From: Azospirillum fermentarium
GTDB lineage: Bacteria; Pseudomonadota; Alphaproteobacteria; Azospirillales; Azospirillaceae
Direction: 5' to 3'
NCBI RefSeq assembly: GCF_025961205.1
Contig: NZ_JAOQNH010000003.1
Coordinates: forward strand, 578,501-642,500
DNA length: 64,000 bases
Part shown: one piece after another, positions 1 through 8,405 of the stretch
How the letters are laid out: the number at the start of each line of letters is the position of its first letter
Position numbering within the stretch: position 1 is the stretch's first letter
Notes under the pieces: generated by a model
Told to the model about the DNA's origin: nothing
Databases searched by the model: none
What the model saw: the letters and a program-made list of their open reading frames with translations, nothing else
Made by a program: the position numbers and the translations under genes

Positions 1-64
1 CGCGTTCCGGGTCCACAACGGTCTTCAGGGCCTCGATAACTTGAGCTTCAGTGACCTTCGCCAT
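1..64 (-). CDS. apbC: Mrp/ApbC-family Fe-S cluster carrier ATPase, N-terminal fragment
   Basis: Only the first 21 codons are inside the window; the gene runs off the left edge. The visible start reads MAKVTEAQVIEALKTVVDPE, which is the typical opening of the MIP18/DUF59 domain that precedes the P-loop ATPase in bacterial Mrp/ApbC proteins. A purine-rich GGGAGCGGAG lies about 9 nt before the ATG. Family members assemble and deliver Fe-S clusters in the cytoplasm. The gene is divergent from hflK across about 185 bp. The assignment rests on 21 residues, so a stand-alone DUF59 protein (SufT-like) is possible. Confidence 0.7.
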   Translation of the reverse strand, partial: MAKVTEAQVIEALKTVVDPER

Positions 65-248
65 GGTTGAAAACTCCGCTCCCTTCCCGATATTGGCGGA
101 TAGCTGCCGGTATGGTGCCTCGCCGTGGGGATATGCACTATAGGGCGGACGACGGTGTTGGCAAACATATCCGGCACCGGCGTGACCATCCGTCCGGGTG
201 GGTAAAGCACTGATCTGTTGGGTTCTAAGAGTAAGGGGGACAAGCGGA

Positions 249-1394
249 ATGCCGTGGACGAATCAAGGTGGCGGTGGCGGGGGCGGCCCATGGGGACCGC
301 CGCCGGGCGGCGGTGGCGGCGGCCAGAATCCCTGGGGCCGGCCATCGGGCGGCGGCGGCGGCGGGGGCGGCCCGCAGCCCCCCGACCTTGAAGAGCTTCT
401 GCGCCGCAGCCAGAACCGGCTGAAACGAGTCATGCCCGGCGGCTTCGGCAGCGGGCGGGGGATCGGGCTGGTGGTGCTGGTGATCGGCCTGATCTGGCTG
501 GCCAGCGGCATCTACCGCGTGGGTGCGGACGAACAGGGCGTGGTGCTGCGCTTCGGCCAGTGGGTCCGCACGGAAGAACCCGGCCTGCGCTATCACCTGC
601 CCGCGCCGATCGAGGCGGTGTACCTGCCCAAGGTCACCAACGTGAACCGCATCGAGATCGGGTACCGCTCGGCGGGCGAAGGGCGGCGCGGCGACCGCGA
701 CGTCGCCGACGAATCGCTGATGCTGACCGGCGACGAGAACATCATCGACATCGATTTCACGGTGTTCTGGCAGATCAAGGACGCGGGCGAGTTCCTGTTC
801 AAGATCCGCGACCCCGAAGCGACCGTGAAGAAGGCCGCCGAAAGCGCCATGCGCGAGGTCATCGGCCGCACCGAGCTGCAGCCCGCCCTGACCGAGGCCC
901 GCCAGCAGACCGAGCAGGCCACCAAGCAGTTGCTGCAGGCCATGCTGGACGAATACCAGTCGGGCGTGCTGATCACCCAGGTGCAGTTGCAAAAGGCCGA
1001 CCCGCCGTCGCCGGTCATCGACGCCTTCAACGACGTGCAGCGCGCCCGCTCCGACCGCGAACGCCTGCGCAACGAGGCCGAAGCCTACCGCAACGACATC
1101 ATTCCCCGCGCCCGCGGCGAGGCGGAACGGCTGATCCAGGAAGCCTCGGCCTACCGCGAGCAGGTGGTGAGCCTGGCCCAGGGCGACGCCGACCGCTACA
1201 CCAAGATCCACGAAGCCTATAACCTGTCCAAGGACGTCACCAGCCAGCGCATGTATCTGGAAACCATGGAAAGCGTTCTGGAAGGGGCGCGCAAGATCAT
1301 CATCGACGGCAAGGCCGCCGCCGGGCAGGGCGTGGTGCCCTATCTGCCGCTGAACCAGCTGGCGCCGCCGGCGTCCGCTCCGGCGGCCAAGTAA
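249..1394 (+). CDS. hflK: FtsH protease modulator HflK (SPFH/prohibitin family)
   Basis: 381 aa. HflK and HflC form a membrane complex that surrounds FtsH and controls degradation of membrane proteins. The N-terminus is an extreme Gly/Pro-rich cytoplasmic tail (residues 1-45), followed by one membrane segment (about 72-89) and an SPFH domain, then a charged coiled-coil rich in Glu/Arg/Ala. An in-frame ATG 51 nt upstream exists, but the start MPWTNQ has a GGGGGA box just upstream and matches the usual HflK opening. hflC follows 15 bp later, so the pair is an operon. The tail is a low-complexity GGC/GGT run, which is why the minus strand here shows a long spurious frame. Confidence 0.96.
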   Translation: MPWTNQGGGGGGGPWGPPPGGGGGGQNPWGRPSGGGGGGGGPQPPDLEELLRRSQNRLKRVMPGGFGSGRGIGLVVLVIGLIWLASGIYRVGADEQGVVLRFGQWVRTEEPGLRYHLPAPIEAVYLPKVTNVNRIEIGYRSAGEGRRGDRDVADESLMLTGDENIIDIDFTVFWQIKDAGEFLFKIRDPEATVKKAAESAMREVIGRTELQPALTEARQQTEQATKQLLQAMLDEYQSGVLITQVQLQKADPPSPVIDAFNDVQRARSDRERLRNEAEAYRNDIIPRARGEAERLIQEASAYREQVVSLAQGDADRYTKIHEAYNLSKDVTSQRMYLETMESVLEGARKIIIDGKAAAGQGVVPYLPLNQLAPPASAPAAK

Positions 1395-1409
1395 GGGAGG
1401 GAACCTGAC

Positions 1410-2321
1410 ATGAGCCGCTCCCTTTTCGCCGCCGGCATCGGGCTGATCGCCGTGGCCGTGCTGGCCTCCGCCTCCCTCTTCACCGTGAACGAGACCCAGC
1501 AGGCGCTGGTGCTGCAGTTCGGCGAGCCGCGCCGGGTCATCAAGGAACCGGGGCTGAAGGCCAAGATCCCCTTCATCCAGAACGTGGTGATCCTGGACCG
1601 CCGGGTGCTGGACCTGGACCCGCCGGTGGAACAGGTCATCCTGGCCGACCAGAAGCGTCTGGACGTGGACGCCTTCGCCCGCTACCGCATCCACAACCCG
1701 TTGCGCTTCTACCAGACGGTCAGCAACGAGGTGCGGGCGGAAAACCGCATGAACAGCATTGTCAACTCGGCGCTCCGCCGGGTGCTGGGCAGCGTGACGC
1801 TGCTGGCCGTGCTGTCGGAGGAACGCGCCCGCGTGATGAACGACATCCGCGCCCAGGTGAACGCCGAGGCGCAGGATCTGGGTATCGAGATCGTGGACGT
1901 GCGCATCCGCCGCGCCGACCTGCCGGAAGAGACCAGCCAGTCGATCTTCGCCCGCATGCGCTCCGAACGCGAACGCGAAGCCGCCGAGGCCCGCGCCCAG
2001 GGCCAGGAACAGTCGCAGCAGATCCGCTCGCGCGCCGAGCGCGAACGCACCGTGCTGCTGGCCGAGGCCCAGCGCGACGCCCAGAAGCTGCGCGGCGAGG
2101 GCGACAACCAGGCGCTGCGCATCATCGCCGATGCCACGGCCTCCGACACGCAGTTCTACACCTACTACCGTTCGCTGGAAGCGTACCGGAAGACCATGGG
2201 CAAGGGCGACACCACCTATGTCCTGTCGCCCGACAGCCCGTTCTTCCGCTTCTTCCGCGATTCACCCGTGCCCACGGGCGGGGCGGCTCCCGCCGCGCCG
2301 GCCCCGGCTCCGGCCCCCTGA
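1410..2321 (+). CDS. hflC: FtsH protease modulator HflC
   Basis: 303 aa, the usual length for HflC. It has an N-terminal membrane anchor at about residues 5-24, then the SPFH domain with the family phrase NETQQALVLQFGEP, and a long Arg/Glu/Ala coiled coil (about 185-245). The C-terminus ends in a Pro/Ala tail. It acts with HflK in the inner membrane, with the domain on the periplasmic face, to restrain FtsH. AGGGAGG sits 9-10 nt before the ATG. Placement directly after hflK confirms the identity. Confidence 0.96.
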   Translation: MSRSLFAAGIGLIAVAVLASASLFTVNETQQALVLQFGEPRRVIKEPGLKAKIPFIQNVVILDRRVLDLDPPVEQVILADQKRLDVDAFARYRIHNPLRFYQTVSNEVRAENRMNSIVNSALRRVLGSVTLLAVLSEERARVMNDIRAQVNAEAQDLGIEIVDVRIRRADLPEETSQSIFARMRSEREREAAEARAQGQEQSQQIRSRAERERTVLLAEAQRDAQKLRGEGDNQALRIIADATASDTQFYTYYRSLEAYRKTMGKGDTTYVLSPDSPFFRFFRDSPVPTGGAAPAAPAPAPAP

Positions 2322-2336
2322 CGTGACGAAACGATG

Positions 2337-2364
2337 CCGCCGCCGTGGGAAACCACGGCGGCGG
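2337..2364 (+). terminator. GC-rich hairpin with GAAA loop between hflC and DUF2065 gene
   Basis: A 12-bp perfect stem (CCGCCGCCGTGG / CCACGGCGGCGG) with a GAAA tetraloop lies 15 nt after the hflC stop. No T-run follows, so it may be a 3'-end stabiliser or partial attenuator rather than a full terminator; DUF2065 begins 23 nt further on. Confidence 0.5.
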
Positions 2365-2387
2365 TGCCGTTATGAGACCGGATTGCC

Positions 2388-2573
2388 ATGGAAGATCTTA
2401 TGACCGGGCTGGCGCTGGTCCTGGTGGTCGAGGGTGTGCTCTACGCCCTGTTCCCCGGACCGATGCAACGCATGATCGTGCAGGCGCTGACCATGACCGA
2501 ATCACAATTGCGGGCTGCCGGGCTGGCCGCTGCGGTCCTGGGGGTGGCGGCGGTGTGGCTGGTGCGCGGATAG
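2388..2573 (+). CDS. DUF2065 family small membrane protein
   Basis: 61 aa. Two hydrophobic segments are visible (about residues 6-24 and 43-59) joined by a short polar stretch with PGPMQRMIVQAL, which is the DUF2065 signature. The family is commonly found beside hflK-hflC, as here, and its biochemical role is unknown. An internal ATG at codon 5 is an alternative start. It is probably expressed with hflKC by readthrough of the hairpin in front of it. Confidence 0.82.
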   Translation: MEDLMTGLALVLVVEGVLYALFPGPMQRMIVQALTMTESQLRAAGLAAAVLGVAAVWLVRG

Positions 2574-2742
2574 GGCGTATGGCGGGCCGCCTTCGGCCCA
2601 TATGCCATCTTTGCACCACACTCGTTTCCGCATAATGTTCCGATCACGTTCCGGCCCCAGACCCGCGGGGCCGGGGCTTTCCTCCGAAGACAGGGCGGGA
2701 CCGGCGGCGCCGGATAAGAGCGTGAACAGGGAGACAGCCTCA

Positions 2743-4302
2743 GTGAATCGCCTCAATCCCAATGAGATTCGTCGGTGCCTCGGCGCCGGGCGCCGCACGG
2801 TGTCGCTCCTGGCCGCGTCCGTCACCACAGCCTTGGTGCTGACCGTCGCCCCCGCCGGGCTGGTCCCCGCCGCGGCCCAGGCCCGCACCGCCCCCGCCAG
2901 CTTCGCCGACCTGTCGGAAAAGCTGCTGCCGGCGGTGGTCAACATCTCCAGCACCCAGGCGGCCCCCCAGCGCCAGCAGGGCCAGCGCCCGGAACTGCCG
3001 CAGTTCCCGCCCGGCTCGCCGTTCGAGGAGTTTTTCAAGGACTTCTTCGACCGCCACGGCGGGGGGGGCGGTGGCCAGCCGCAGGACCAGCAGCAGCAGC
3101 GCAAGTCCACCTCGCTGGGGTCGGGCTTCATCATCGACGCCGTGAACGGCTATGTGGTCACCAACAACCACGTGATCCAGGACGCCGACGAGATCACGGT
3201 GATCCTGCATGACGACACCAACATCAAGGCCGAGCTGGTCGGGCGCGACAACAAGACCGATCTGGCGCTGCTGAAGATCAAGACCAGCCACCCGCTGACC
3301 GCCGTCGGCTTCGGCGACAGCGACGCCATGCGCGTGGGCGACTGGGTTCTGGCCATCGGCAACCCGTTCGGGCTGGGCGGCACGGTGACCGCGGGCATCA
3401 TTTCCGCCCGCGCCCGCGACATCAACGCCGGCCCCTATGACGACTTCCTCCAGACCGACGCCGCCATCAACCGCGGCAATTCCGGCGGCCCCATGTTCAA
3501 CATGAACGGGGAAGTCATCGGCATCAACACCGCCATCTTCTCGCCCTCCGGCGGGTCGGTGGGCATCGGCTTCGCCATCCCGGCCAACATCGCCCGCACG
3601 GTGGTGGCCCAGCTCAAGGAATTCGGCCACACCCGCCGAGGCTGGCTGGGTGTGCGCATCCAGAGCGTGACCCCGGAAATCGCCGAGAGCCTGGGGCTGG
3701 AAGGCAACAAGGGCGCGCTGGTCGCCTCCGTCACCCCCGGCGGGCCGGCGGCGGAATCGGGCATCCTGGCCGGCGACGTGGTGCTGAAGTTCGACGGCAA
3801 GGAGATCGGCGAGATGCGCCGCCTGCCGCGCGTGGTGGCCGAAACCCCCATCGGCAAGGCCGCCCCCGTCGAGGTGTGGCGCAAGGGCAAGCTCCAGACC
3901 GTGCAGGTCAAGGTGGGCGAGCTGGAAGCGGCGGAGGAATCCGGCCTGCTGACCAACCAGCCCGACGACAAGAAGCAGACCCCGGCCCAGCCGCCCAAGA
4001 CCACCGACCTGCTGGGTCTGAAGCTGACCGGCATCACCCCCGACCTGCGCCAGCAGTACGAGCTGAAGCCGGAGCAGAAGGGCGTGCTGGTGACCGACGT
4101 GCAGAGCGGCACGCCCGCGGCGGAAAAGGGCATCCGCCCCGGCGACGTCATCATCGAGCTGAGCCAGGAAGAGGTGAAGGCCCCCGCCGACGTGGCCGCC
4201 AAGGTCCAGAAGGCCCGTGAGCAGAACCGCAAGTCGGTGCTGCTGCTGATCGAGCGCCAGGGCGACCTGCGCTTCGTCGCCCTGCCGCTGAACCAGGGCT
4301 GA
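2743..4302 (+). CDS. degP: DegP/HtrA-type periplasmic serine endoprotease (Do family)
   Basis: About 519 aa from a GTG start with GGGAG about 10 nt upstream; a longer in-frame ATG at 2602 would add an unlikely hydrophilic leader, and a second GTG at 2722 is possible. A signal peptide spans about residues 18-46. The catalytic triad is visible: H143 in TNNHV, D173 in KTDLALLK and S247 in RGNSGGPM. Two PDZ domains follow (about 300-390 and 420-515). A Gly/Gln-rich flexible LA-like loop (about 105-125) lies before the protease core. It degrades or refolds misfolded periplasmic proteins. Placement after hflKC gives a protein quality-control block. Confidence 0.94.
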   Translation: MNRLNPNEIRRCLGAGRRTVSLLAASVTTALVLTVAPAGLVPAAAQARTAPASFADLSEKLLPAVVNISSTQAAPQRQQGQRPELPQFPPGSPFEEFFKDFFDRHGGGGGGQPQDQQQQRKSTSLGSGFIIDAVNGYVVTNNHVIQDADEITVILHDDTNIKAELVGRDNKTDLALLKIKTSHPLTAVGFGDSDAMRVGDWVLAIGNPFGLGGTVTAGIISARARDINAGPYDDFLQTDAAINRGNSGGPMFNMNGEVIGINTAIFSPSGGSVGIGFAIPANIARTVVAQLKEFGHTRRGWLGVRIQSVTPEIAESLGLEGNKGALVASVTPGGPAAESGILAGDVVLKFDGKEIGEMRRLPRVVAETPIGKAAPVEVWRKGKLQTVQVKVGELEAAEESGLLTNQPDDKKQTPAQPPKTTDLLGLKLTGITPDLRQQYELKPEQKGVLVTDVQSGTPAAEKGIRPGDVIIELSQEEVKAPADVAAKVQKAREQNRKSVLLLIERQGDLRFVALPLNQG

Positions 4303-4315
4303 GAACCGGGGCTGA

Positions 4316-5722
4316 TTACGGACCCGCCTTCCCCCCGTCCGGTACGGGGGGAAGCGACCGGGCCAGGGTCGATTCCAGGGTTTCCCGCGCCGCCTGCAGC
4401 CGCACCAGCAGCGCATCGCGCACGTGGGTGCGGTTCATGTCGGGCAGCAGGTCGGCGATCTCCGCCGCCCGTTCCACCAGCAGCGCCGCCTGCACCCGGT
4501 CGGGCGGGTGGCGCAGCAGGGAATCCGCCAGCGAATCCCCCACGCGCCGGGCCAGCATGGCGCTTTGCAGCACCAGGAAATCGGCCAGCTCGTCCAGGGC
4601 CGGCGGGCGGCGGGCGTGGCCCAGCCGGGTGCAGAACCGGTGCAGCCACTTGATCTTGCGCACCAGCGCCGCAAACAGCAGCGTGTCAAAATCGGCGGAG
4701 GTCAGGGTTTCGCGCACCAGAACCACCAGCGCCTGGGCCAGCCGGGTGGCCGCATCCAGGTAATCGTCCAGCACCGCTTCGTCGGAGACCTTGACGAAGG
4801 GGGTCGGCTCCTCCTCCCGGTCCTGCAGGGCATCGAGGATGCGCAGGGCCAGAACCAGCAGATTGTCGATGGCCGCCAGCACCGTCAGGCTGTCGCGCAG
4901 CCGGATCAGGTCGCGGTTGTCCACATAGGCGTTGATGGTCTCGGCGGCATGGCGCAACGCCCGCCGCGCCACCCGGCGGGATTCGTACGCCACCCCGTTC
5001 AGCACCGACGGCTTGGCCCCCATGGTTTCCAGCACCAGCCGCAGCGCCTCCAGCCGCATCAGCGCCTGGGACAGCACCGTGACGTAATGGGTGGGGCCGG
5101 GGTTCGATTCCACATCGTGCAGGGCATTGGCCACCAGCGTGCGGCTTTCCAGTTCCACCGCGTTCGCCACCGCCAGCAGATGCGGGCGCCCGGCCCCGCG
5201 CAAGCACCGGGCGATGGTGCGCATGGCGTCCACCACATCCATCACGCTGGCCAGGCTGGCGTCGTCCGCTGGCACCTCCACGGCGCCGACGCTGGCCAGG
5301 CGGTCGATCACGTGGTCGCGGCAGGCCGGCAGGAACACGTCCAGCAGCACCGGGGCCGCCTGCCGCAGAGTGATGTCGTAGAGCCGGGCCGGCGACTGCC
5401 CGGCCAGACCCTGGCGCGGGTCGCCGGCCGCCGGCAGCAGCACCCGGCGGCGGTAGGGGTGCAGCAGCACCAGCAGGTCGCCCGCCCGCTCAGGGTTGAG
5501 CGTGCCGCGCAGCAGCCGGGCCGCCCGCACGGCATCCCCCGCTTCCATGATGCCGCGCAGCCGGCGGGGCCCGGTGCCGTGGGCCTTTGCCGCGGGCTGG
5601 AACGCCGTCCCGGCCCTGGCCGCCGCATCCGCCGCCGCGGGGACGGCGGGGGGAGGGGGCTGGGCCACCATGTCGCGCAGAACCTGCCACATGCTGTCGT
5701 GCCCTGCCTTGGGGGTGATCAT
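4316..5722 (-). CDS. hypothetical all-helical protein, 468 aa
   Basis: I do not recognise this family. The protein is strongly alpha-helical, rich in Leu, Ala and Arg, with a Pro/Ala-rich linker at about residues 20-45, no membrane segment and no signal peptide. A long central region of regularly spaced Leu/Ala heptads (about 60-450) suggests a helical-repeat or scaffold protein. No catalytic motif is evident. The gene is convergent with degP (13 bp between stops) and divergent from draT across 298 bp. The ATG at 5722 lacks a good ribosome site; an ATG at 5692 is an alternative. Codon use matches the neighbours. Confidence 0.75.
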   Translation of the reverse strand: MITPKAGHDSMWQVLRDMVAQPPPPAVPAAADAAARAGTAFQPAAKAHGTGPRRLRGIMEAGDAVRAARLLRGTLNPERAGDLLVLLHPYRRRVLLPAAGDPRQGLAGQSPARLYDITLRQAAPVLLDVFLPACRDHVIDRLASVGAVEVPADDASLASVMDVVDAMRTIARCLRGAGRPHLLAVANAVELESRTLVANALHDVESNPGPTHYVTVLSQALMRLEALRLVLETMGAKPSVLNGVAYESRRVARRALRHAAETINAYVDNRDLIRLRDSLTVLAAIDNLLVLALRILDALQDREEEPTPFVKVSDEAVLDDYLDAATRLAQALVVLVRETLTSADFDTLLFAALVRKIKWLHRFCTRLGHARRPPALDELADFLVLQSAMLARRVGDSLADSLLRHPPDRVQAALLVERAAEIADLLPDMNRTHVRDALLVRLQAARETLESTLARSLPPVPDGGKAGP

Positions 5723-5837
5723 TTGTTGGCCGCCCTGACGATCCTGCCTTCGCGGCTCTTATCACTATGTAACCTGGGAAAGCAGCGATGCAATATGAGG
5801 AAATCTATAGTCGCCACGAGCCATCCCCGTCTTCCCC

Positions 5838-5856
5838 TGTGACATCCGTTGTCACA
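5838..5856. promoter_or_regulatory. perfect 7-bp inverted repeat upstream of draT
   Basis: TGTGACA and TGTCACA are separated by TCCGT in the 298-bp gap between the helical gene and draT. The half-sites resemble a CRP/FNR-family site but the spacing (TGTGA-N9-TCACA) is wider than the usual N6. It also does not fit a NifA site (TGT-N10-ACA). The bound protein is unknown. The rest of the gap is AT-richer than its surroundings and shows no other clear element. Confidence 0.45.
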
Positions 5857-6020
5857 GAAGAATTCCCCTGCTTTTTTCAATGTTTTTCCCGGAGCGCACA
5901 CCCTTTTGAATTTGGCGCGGTTTTGAGCAGGTGCTGCCGTTTTTTGCATTTGCAGCAAACACTTGGCGTGAACCCGTATTTTCGTTATGGGTATCGGCAG
6001 GACGGCAGGGGTTCCCGGTG

Positions 6021-6899
6021 ATGGCCGACGGCGGTGAGATCAGGGATGTGCATGGGCGCGTGGTGGACCCGGATTCACCGCTGGCCCTGCGCGGACACCG
6101 CACCAACCGGGTCGGCATCCCGGCCCAGATCCTGTGCACCACCGATTTCAACGACCAGCCGCGCACGCTGCGCATCCACGGCACCCGCTTCACCCACGCC
6201 TCCCTGTTCGACGGGCTGGACGCGGTGCCCGACGCCGATTTCGCCGCCGATCTCTTCATGAGCTACATGGAAGAGACGTTCGATCTGCACGCCGATTTCT
6301 CAGGCTCGCAAGGAGCCGACGGCAAGCGGCGGTTCCGCGCCAGCTACCTGCGCCTGCTCAAAGGGTGGATGTTCGATTCCAACGCGGCCGAGGGGGCGGT
6401 GCTGAAAGGCTGGGTGGAAAGCCGTTTCGGCCTGTTGCCCACCTATCACGGCGAACTGATCCGCCGCTTCGCGTCGGAAGCGTGGCAGCACTATGCGGAG
6501 CAGAAGCACTCCACCCGCTTCCACAACAACCACATCCACCTGCAGCTCGACCTGCTCTACGAATATTGCCAGTGGTGGATCCGGCGGGGGTGGCCGTGCG
6601 CGCCCATGCCGGCGCGGGCCCAGACCATCCGCCTTTACCGCGGCGTCAACAATTTCGAGGAACACCACATCGTCGCGCGCCCCGACAAGCGCACGGCGGT
6701 GCTGCGCCTGAACAACCTCAGCTCCTTTTCCATCGACCGCGACATAGCCGGCCAGTTCGGGGACTACATCCTTGAAGCGCAGGTTCCCGTTGTGAAAATA
6801 GTCTTCTTCCGCGACATCATCCCCCGCTACCCCTTCCAGGGGGAAGGGGAGTATCTGGTGGTCGGCGGCGATTACCGTGTGACGGTATCGCTGCTGTGA
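6021..6899 (+). CDS. draT: NAD+-dinitrogen-reductase ADP-ribosyltransferase DraT
   Basis: About 292 aa. DraT switches nitrogenase off by ADP-ribosylating a specific Arg of NifH in response to ammonium or darkness/energy loss. The family phrases are clear: HRTNRVGIPAQILCTTDFND near the N-terminus, LYRGVNNFEEH (R of the R-S-E triad), SSFSIDRDIAGQFG (S) and GEGEYLVVGG (E-x-E) near the C-terminus. A longer in-frame start at 5931 reads through an atypical leader; the ATG at 6021 gives the family length, although its ribosome site is weak. draG follows 25 bp downstream, the standard draTG order. Confidence 0.94.
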   Translation: MADGGEIRDVHGRVVDPDSPLALRGHRTNRVGIPAQILCTTDFNDQPRTLRIHGTRFTHASLFDGLDAVPDADFAADLFMSYMEETFDLHADFSGSQGADGKRRFRASYLRLLKGWMFDSNAAEGAVLKGWVESRFGLLPTYHGELIRRFASEAWQHYAEQKHSTRFHNNHIHLQLDLLYEYCQWWIRRGWPCAPMPARAQTIRLYRGVNNFEEHHIVARPDKRTAVLRLNNLSSFSIDRDIAGQFGDYILEAQVPVVKIVFFRDIIPRYPFQGEGEYLVVGGDYRVTVSLL

Positions 6900-6924
6900 C
6901 CGCGCTTATGGAAAGTCAGAGCCC

Positions 6925-7824
6925 GTGACCACGATCGACCCCGCCATCCGTTCCCGTGCGCTCGGCGCCTATCTCGGTCTTGCCTGCGGCGATGCCCTGG
7001 GCGCCACGGTGGAATTCCTGACCAAGGGCGAGATCGCGCACCAGCACGGCGTTCACAAGCACATCAAGGGCGGCGGCTGGCTGCGGCTGGCGGCGGGGCA
7101 GGTGACCGACGACACCGAGATGTCCATCCACCTGGGCCGCGCCATCCTCAAGGCCCCGGCGTGGGACGTGCGCAACGCCGCTGACGAATTCGCCATATGG
7201 TTGAAAGGTGTGCCGGTGGACGTGGGCGACACCACCCGCCGCGGCATCCGCCGCTACATCATGAACGGCACGCTGGAGGAGCCGCCGGGCGAGCATCTGG
7301 GCGGCAACGGGGCGGCTATGCGCAACCTGCCCGTGGTGTTGGCAACACTGGGCGACGAGGCGGCATGCCGGTCCTGGAGCATCGAGCAGGGTCACATCAC
7401 CCACAACAACCCGCTGGCCGACGCCGCTCTGCTGGCGCTGGCGGCCATGGTGCAGCGGCTGATCCTGGGCGGCGGCGTGCGCGACGTGCGCGAGGAGGTC
7501 AATGCGCTGGTCGCCAAACATCGGGCGTTCAAGTTCGAACCCTACCGCGGCCTGTCCACCGCCTTCATCGTCGATACCATGCAGACGGTGATGCATTATT
7601 ACTTCCAGACCGATTCGGTGGAAAGCTGCGTGGTGGAGACGGTGAACCAGGGCGGCGACGCTGACACCACCGGGGCGCTGGCCGGCATGCTGGCCGGGGC
7701 CACCTATGGCCTGGAGAGCATCCCCACCCGCTGGCTGAAGAAGCTGGACCCCAAGGTGAAGGCGGAAATCACCCAGCAGACCGACGATCTTCTGGCCCGC
7801 GCGCCGCTCTTTTCATCACCGTAA
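6925..7824 (+). CDS. draG: ADP-ribosyl-[dinitrogen reductase] glycohydrolase DraG
   Basis: 299 aa from a GTG start with GGAAAG about 9 nt upstream. DraG removes ADP-ribose from NifH and so reactivates nitrogenase; it is a di-manganese enzyme. The metal-binding motifs are present: TDDTEMSIHLG near residues 61-71 and GGDADTTGALAG with D245, D247 and T248. The overall ADP-ribosylglycohydrolase fold is complete (GLACGDALGATVEF at the N-terminus). Its activity in diazotrophs is controlled by membrane sequestration via GlnZ/AmtB; those genes are not in this window. Confidence 0.95.
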   Translation: MTTIDPAIRSRALGAYLGLACGDALGATVEFLTKGEIAHQHGVHKHIKGGGWLRLAAGQVTDDTEMSIHLGRAILKAPAWDVRNAADEFAIWLKGVPVDVGDTTRRGIRRYIMNGTLEEPPGEHLGGNGAAMRNLPVVLATLGDEAACRSWSIEQGHITHNNPLADAALLALAAMVQRLILGGGVRDVREEVNALVAKHRAFKFEPYRGLSTAFIVDTMQTVMHYYFQTDSVESCVVETVNQGGDADTTGALAGMLAGATYGLESIPTRWLKKLDPKVKAEITQQTDDLLARAPLFSSP

Positions 7825-7839
7825 CCCGAGGATGCTTTC

Positions 7840-8274
7840 ATGGCCGACGTGATCTTCTATGAAAAGCCCGGCTGCGCCGGCAACGCCCGCCAGCGCCGCC
7901 TGTTGGAAGACGCCGGGCACCGGCTGGAGGTGCGCGATCTGCTGACCGCACCGTGGACGGCGGACAGCCTGCGTCCCTTCTTCGGCACCGCCCCGGTGGC
8001 CGACTGGTTCAACCGCGCCGCCCCGGCGGTAAAGGCGGGAGAGGTGGTGCCGGAAACCCTGGACGCCGATGCCGCACTGGCCATCCTGACCGAACGCCCG
8101 CTGCTGATCCGCCGCCCGCTGATGCAGGTGGGGGAGGAGCGCCGCTGCGGCTTCGACGCCGATGCGGTCAACGCCTGGATCGGGCTGGCCCCCGGTTCCG
8201 CCTCCGGCAATCTGGAGGGCTGCGCGCGGTCCGGCATGCCGCCGTGCCCGGCCCCGGCCAAGGCCGAGGCGTAA
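7840..8274 (+). CDS. ArsC-family nitrogenase-associated protein
   Basis: 144 aa, thioredoxin-like ArsC/Spx fold. A single N-terminal redox-type cysteine (C12) lies in YEKPGCAGNARQ, and the ArsC-type RPLLIRRPLM segment is near residues 87-96. This matches the 'nitrogenase-associated protein' branch of the ArsC family, which is repeatedly linked to nif and draTG loci. It begins 16 bp after draG, so it is probably co-transcribed. The exact role is unknown; arsenate reduction is unlikely. The C-terminus is a Pro/Ala/Cys-containing tail. Confidence 0.82.
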   Translation: MADVIFYEKPGCAGNARQRRLLEDAGHRLEVRDLLTAPWTADSLRPFFGTAPVADWFNRAAPAVKAGEVVPETLDADAALAILTERPLLIRRPLMQVGEERRCGFDADAVNAWIGLAPGSASGNLEGCARSGMPPCPAPAKAEA

Positions 8275-8405
8275 CCGAACCGGAACCATGCCGCACGGCG
8301 CGTCAATCCGCGCGCCGTGCCGGACGCAAAGGCGCACGCCTTGCCTGTTCCGGCCGATATTGATAGCGTGCTATTCAATAGGAAGCTTTCAATATCGGAC
8401 ACACC

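Noticed and set aside
225-1694. 489-codon minus-strand frame over hflK-hflC
   Set aside because: It is the antisense of a clear hflK with Gly-rich tail; its product is His/Gln/Gly-rich with no domain, the usual artefact in high-GC DNA.
2740-4416. 558-codon minus-strand frame over degP
   Set aside because: Complement of a complete serine protease with intact triad and PDZ domains; no recognisable protein features.
5838-5856. NifA upstream activator site for draT
   Set aside because: The TGT and ACA are 13 bp apart, not 10, and no -24/-12 promoter was found before draT.
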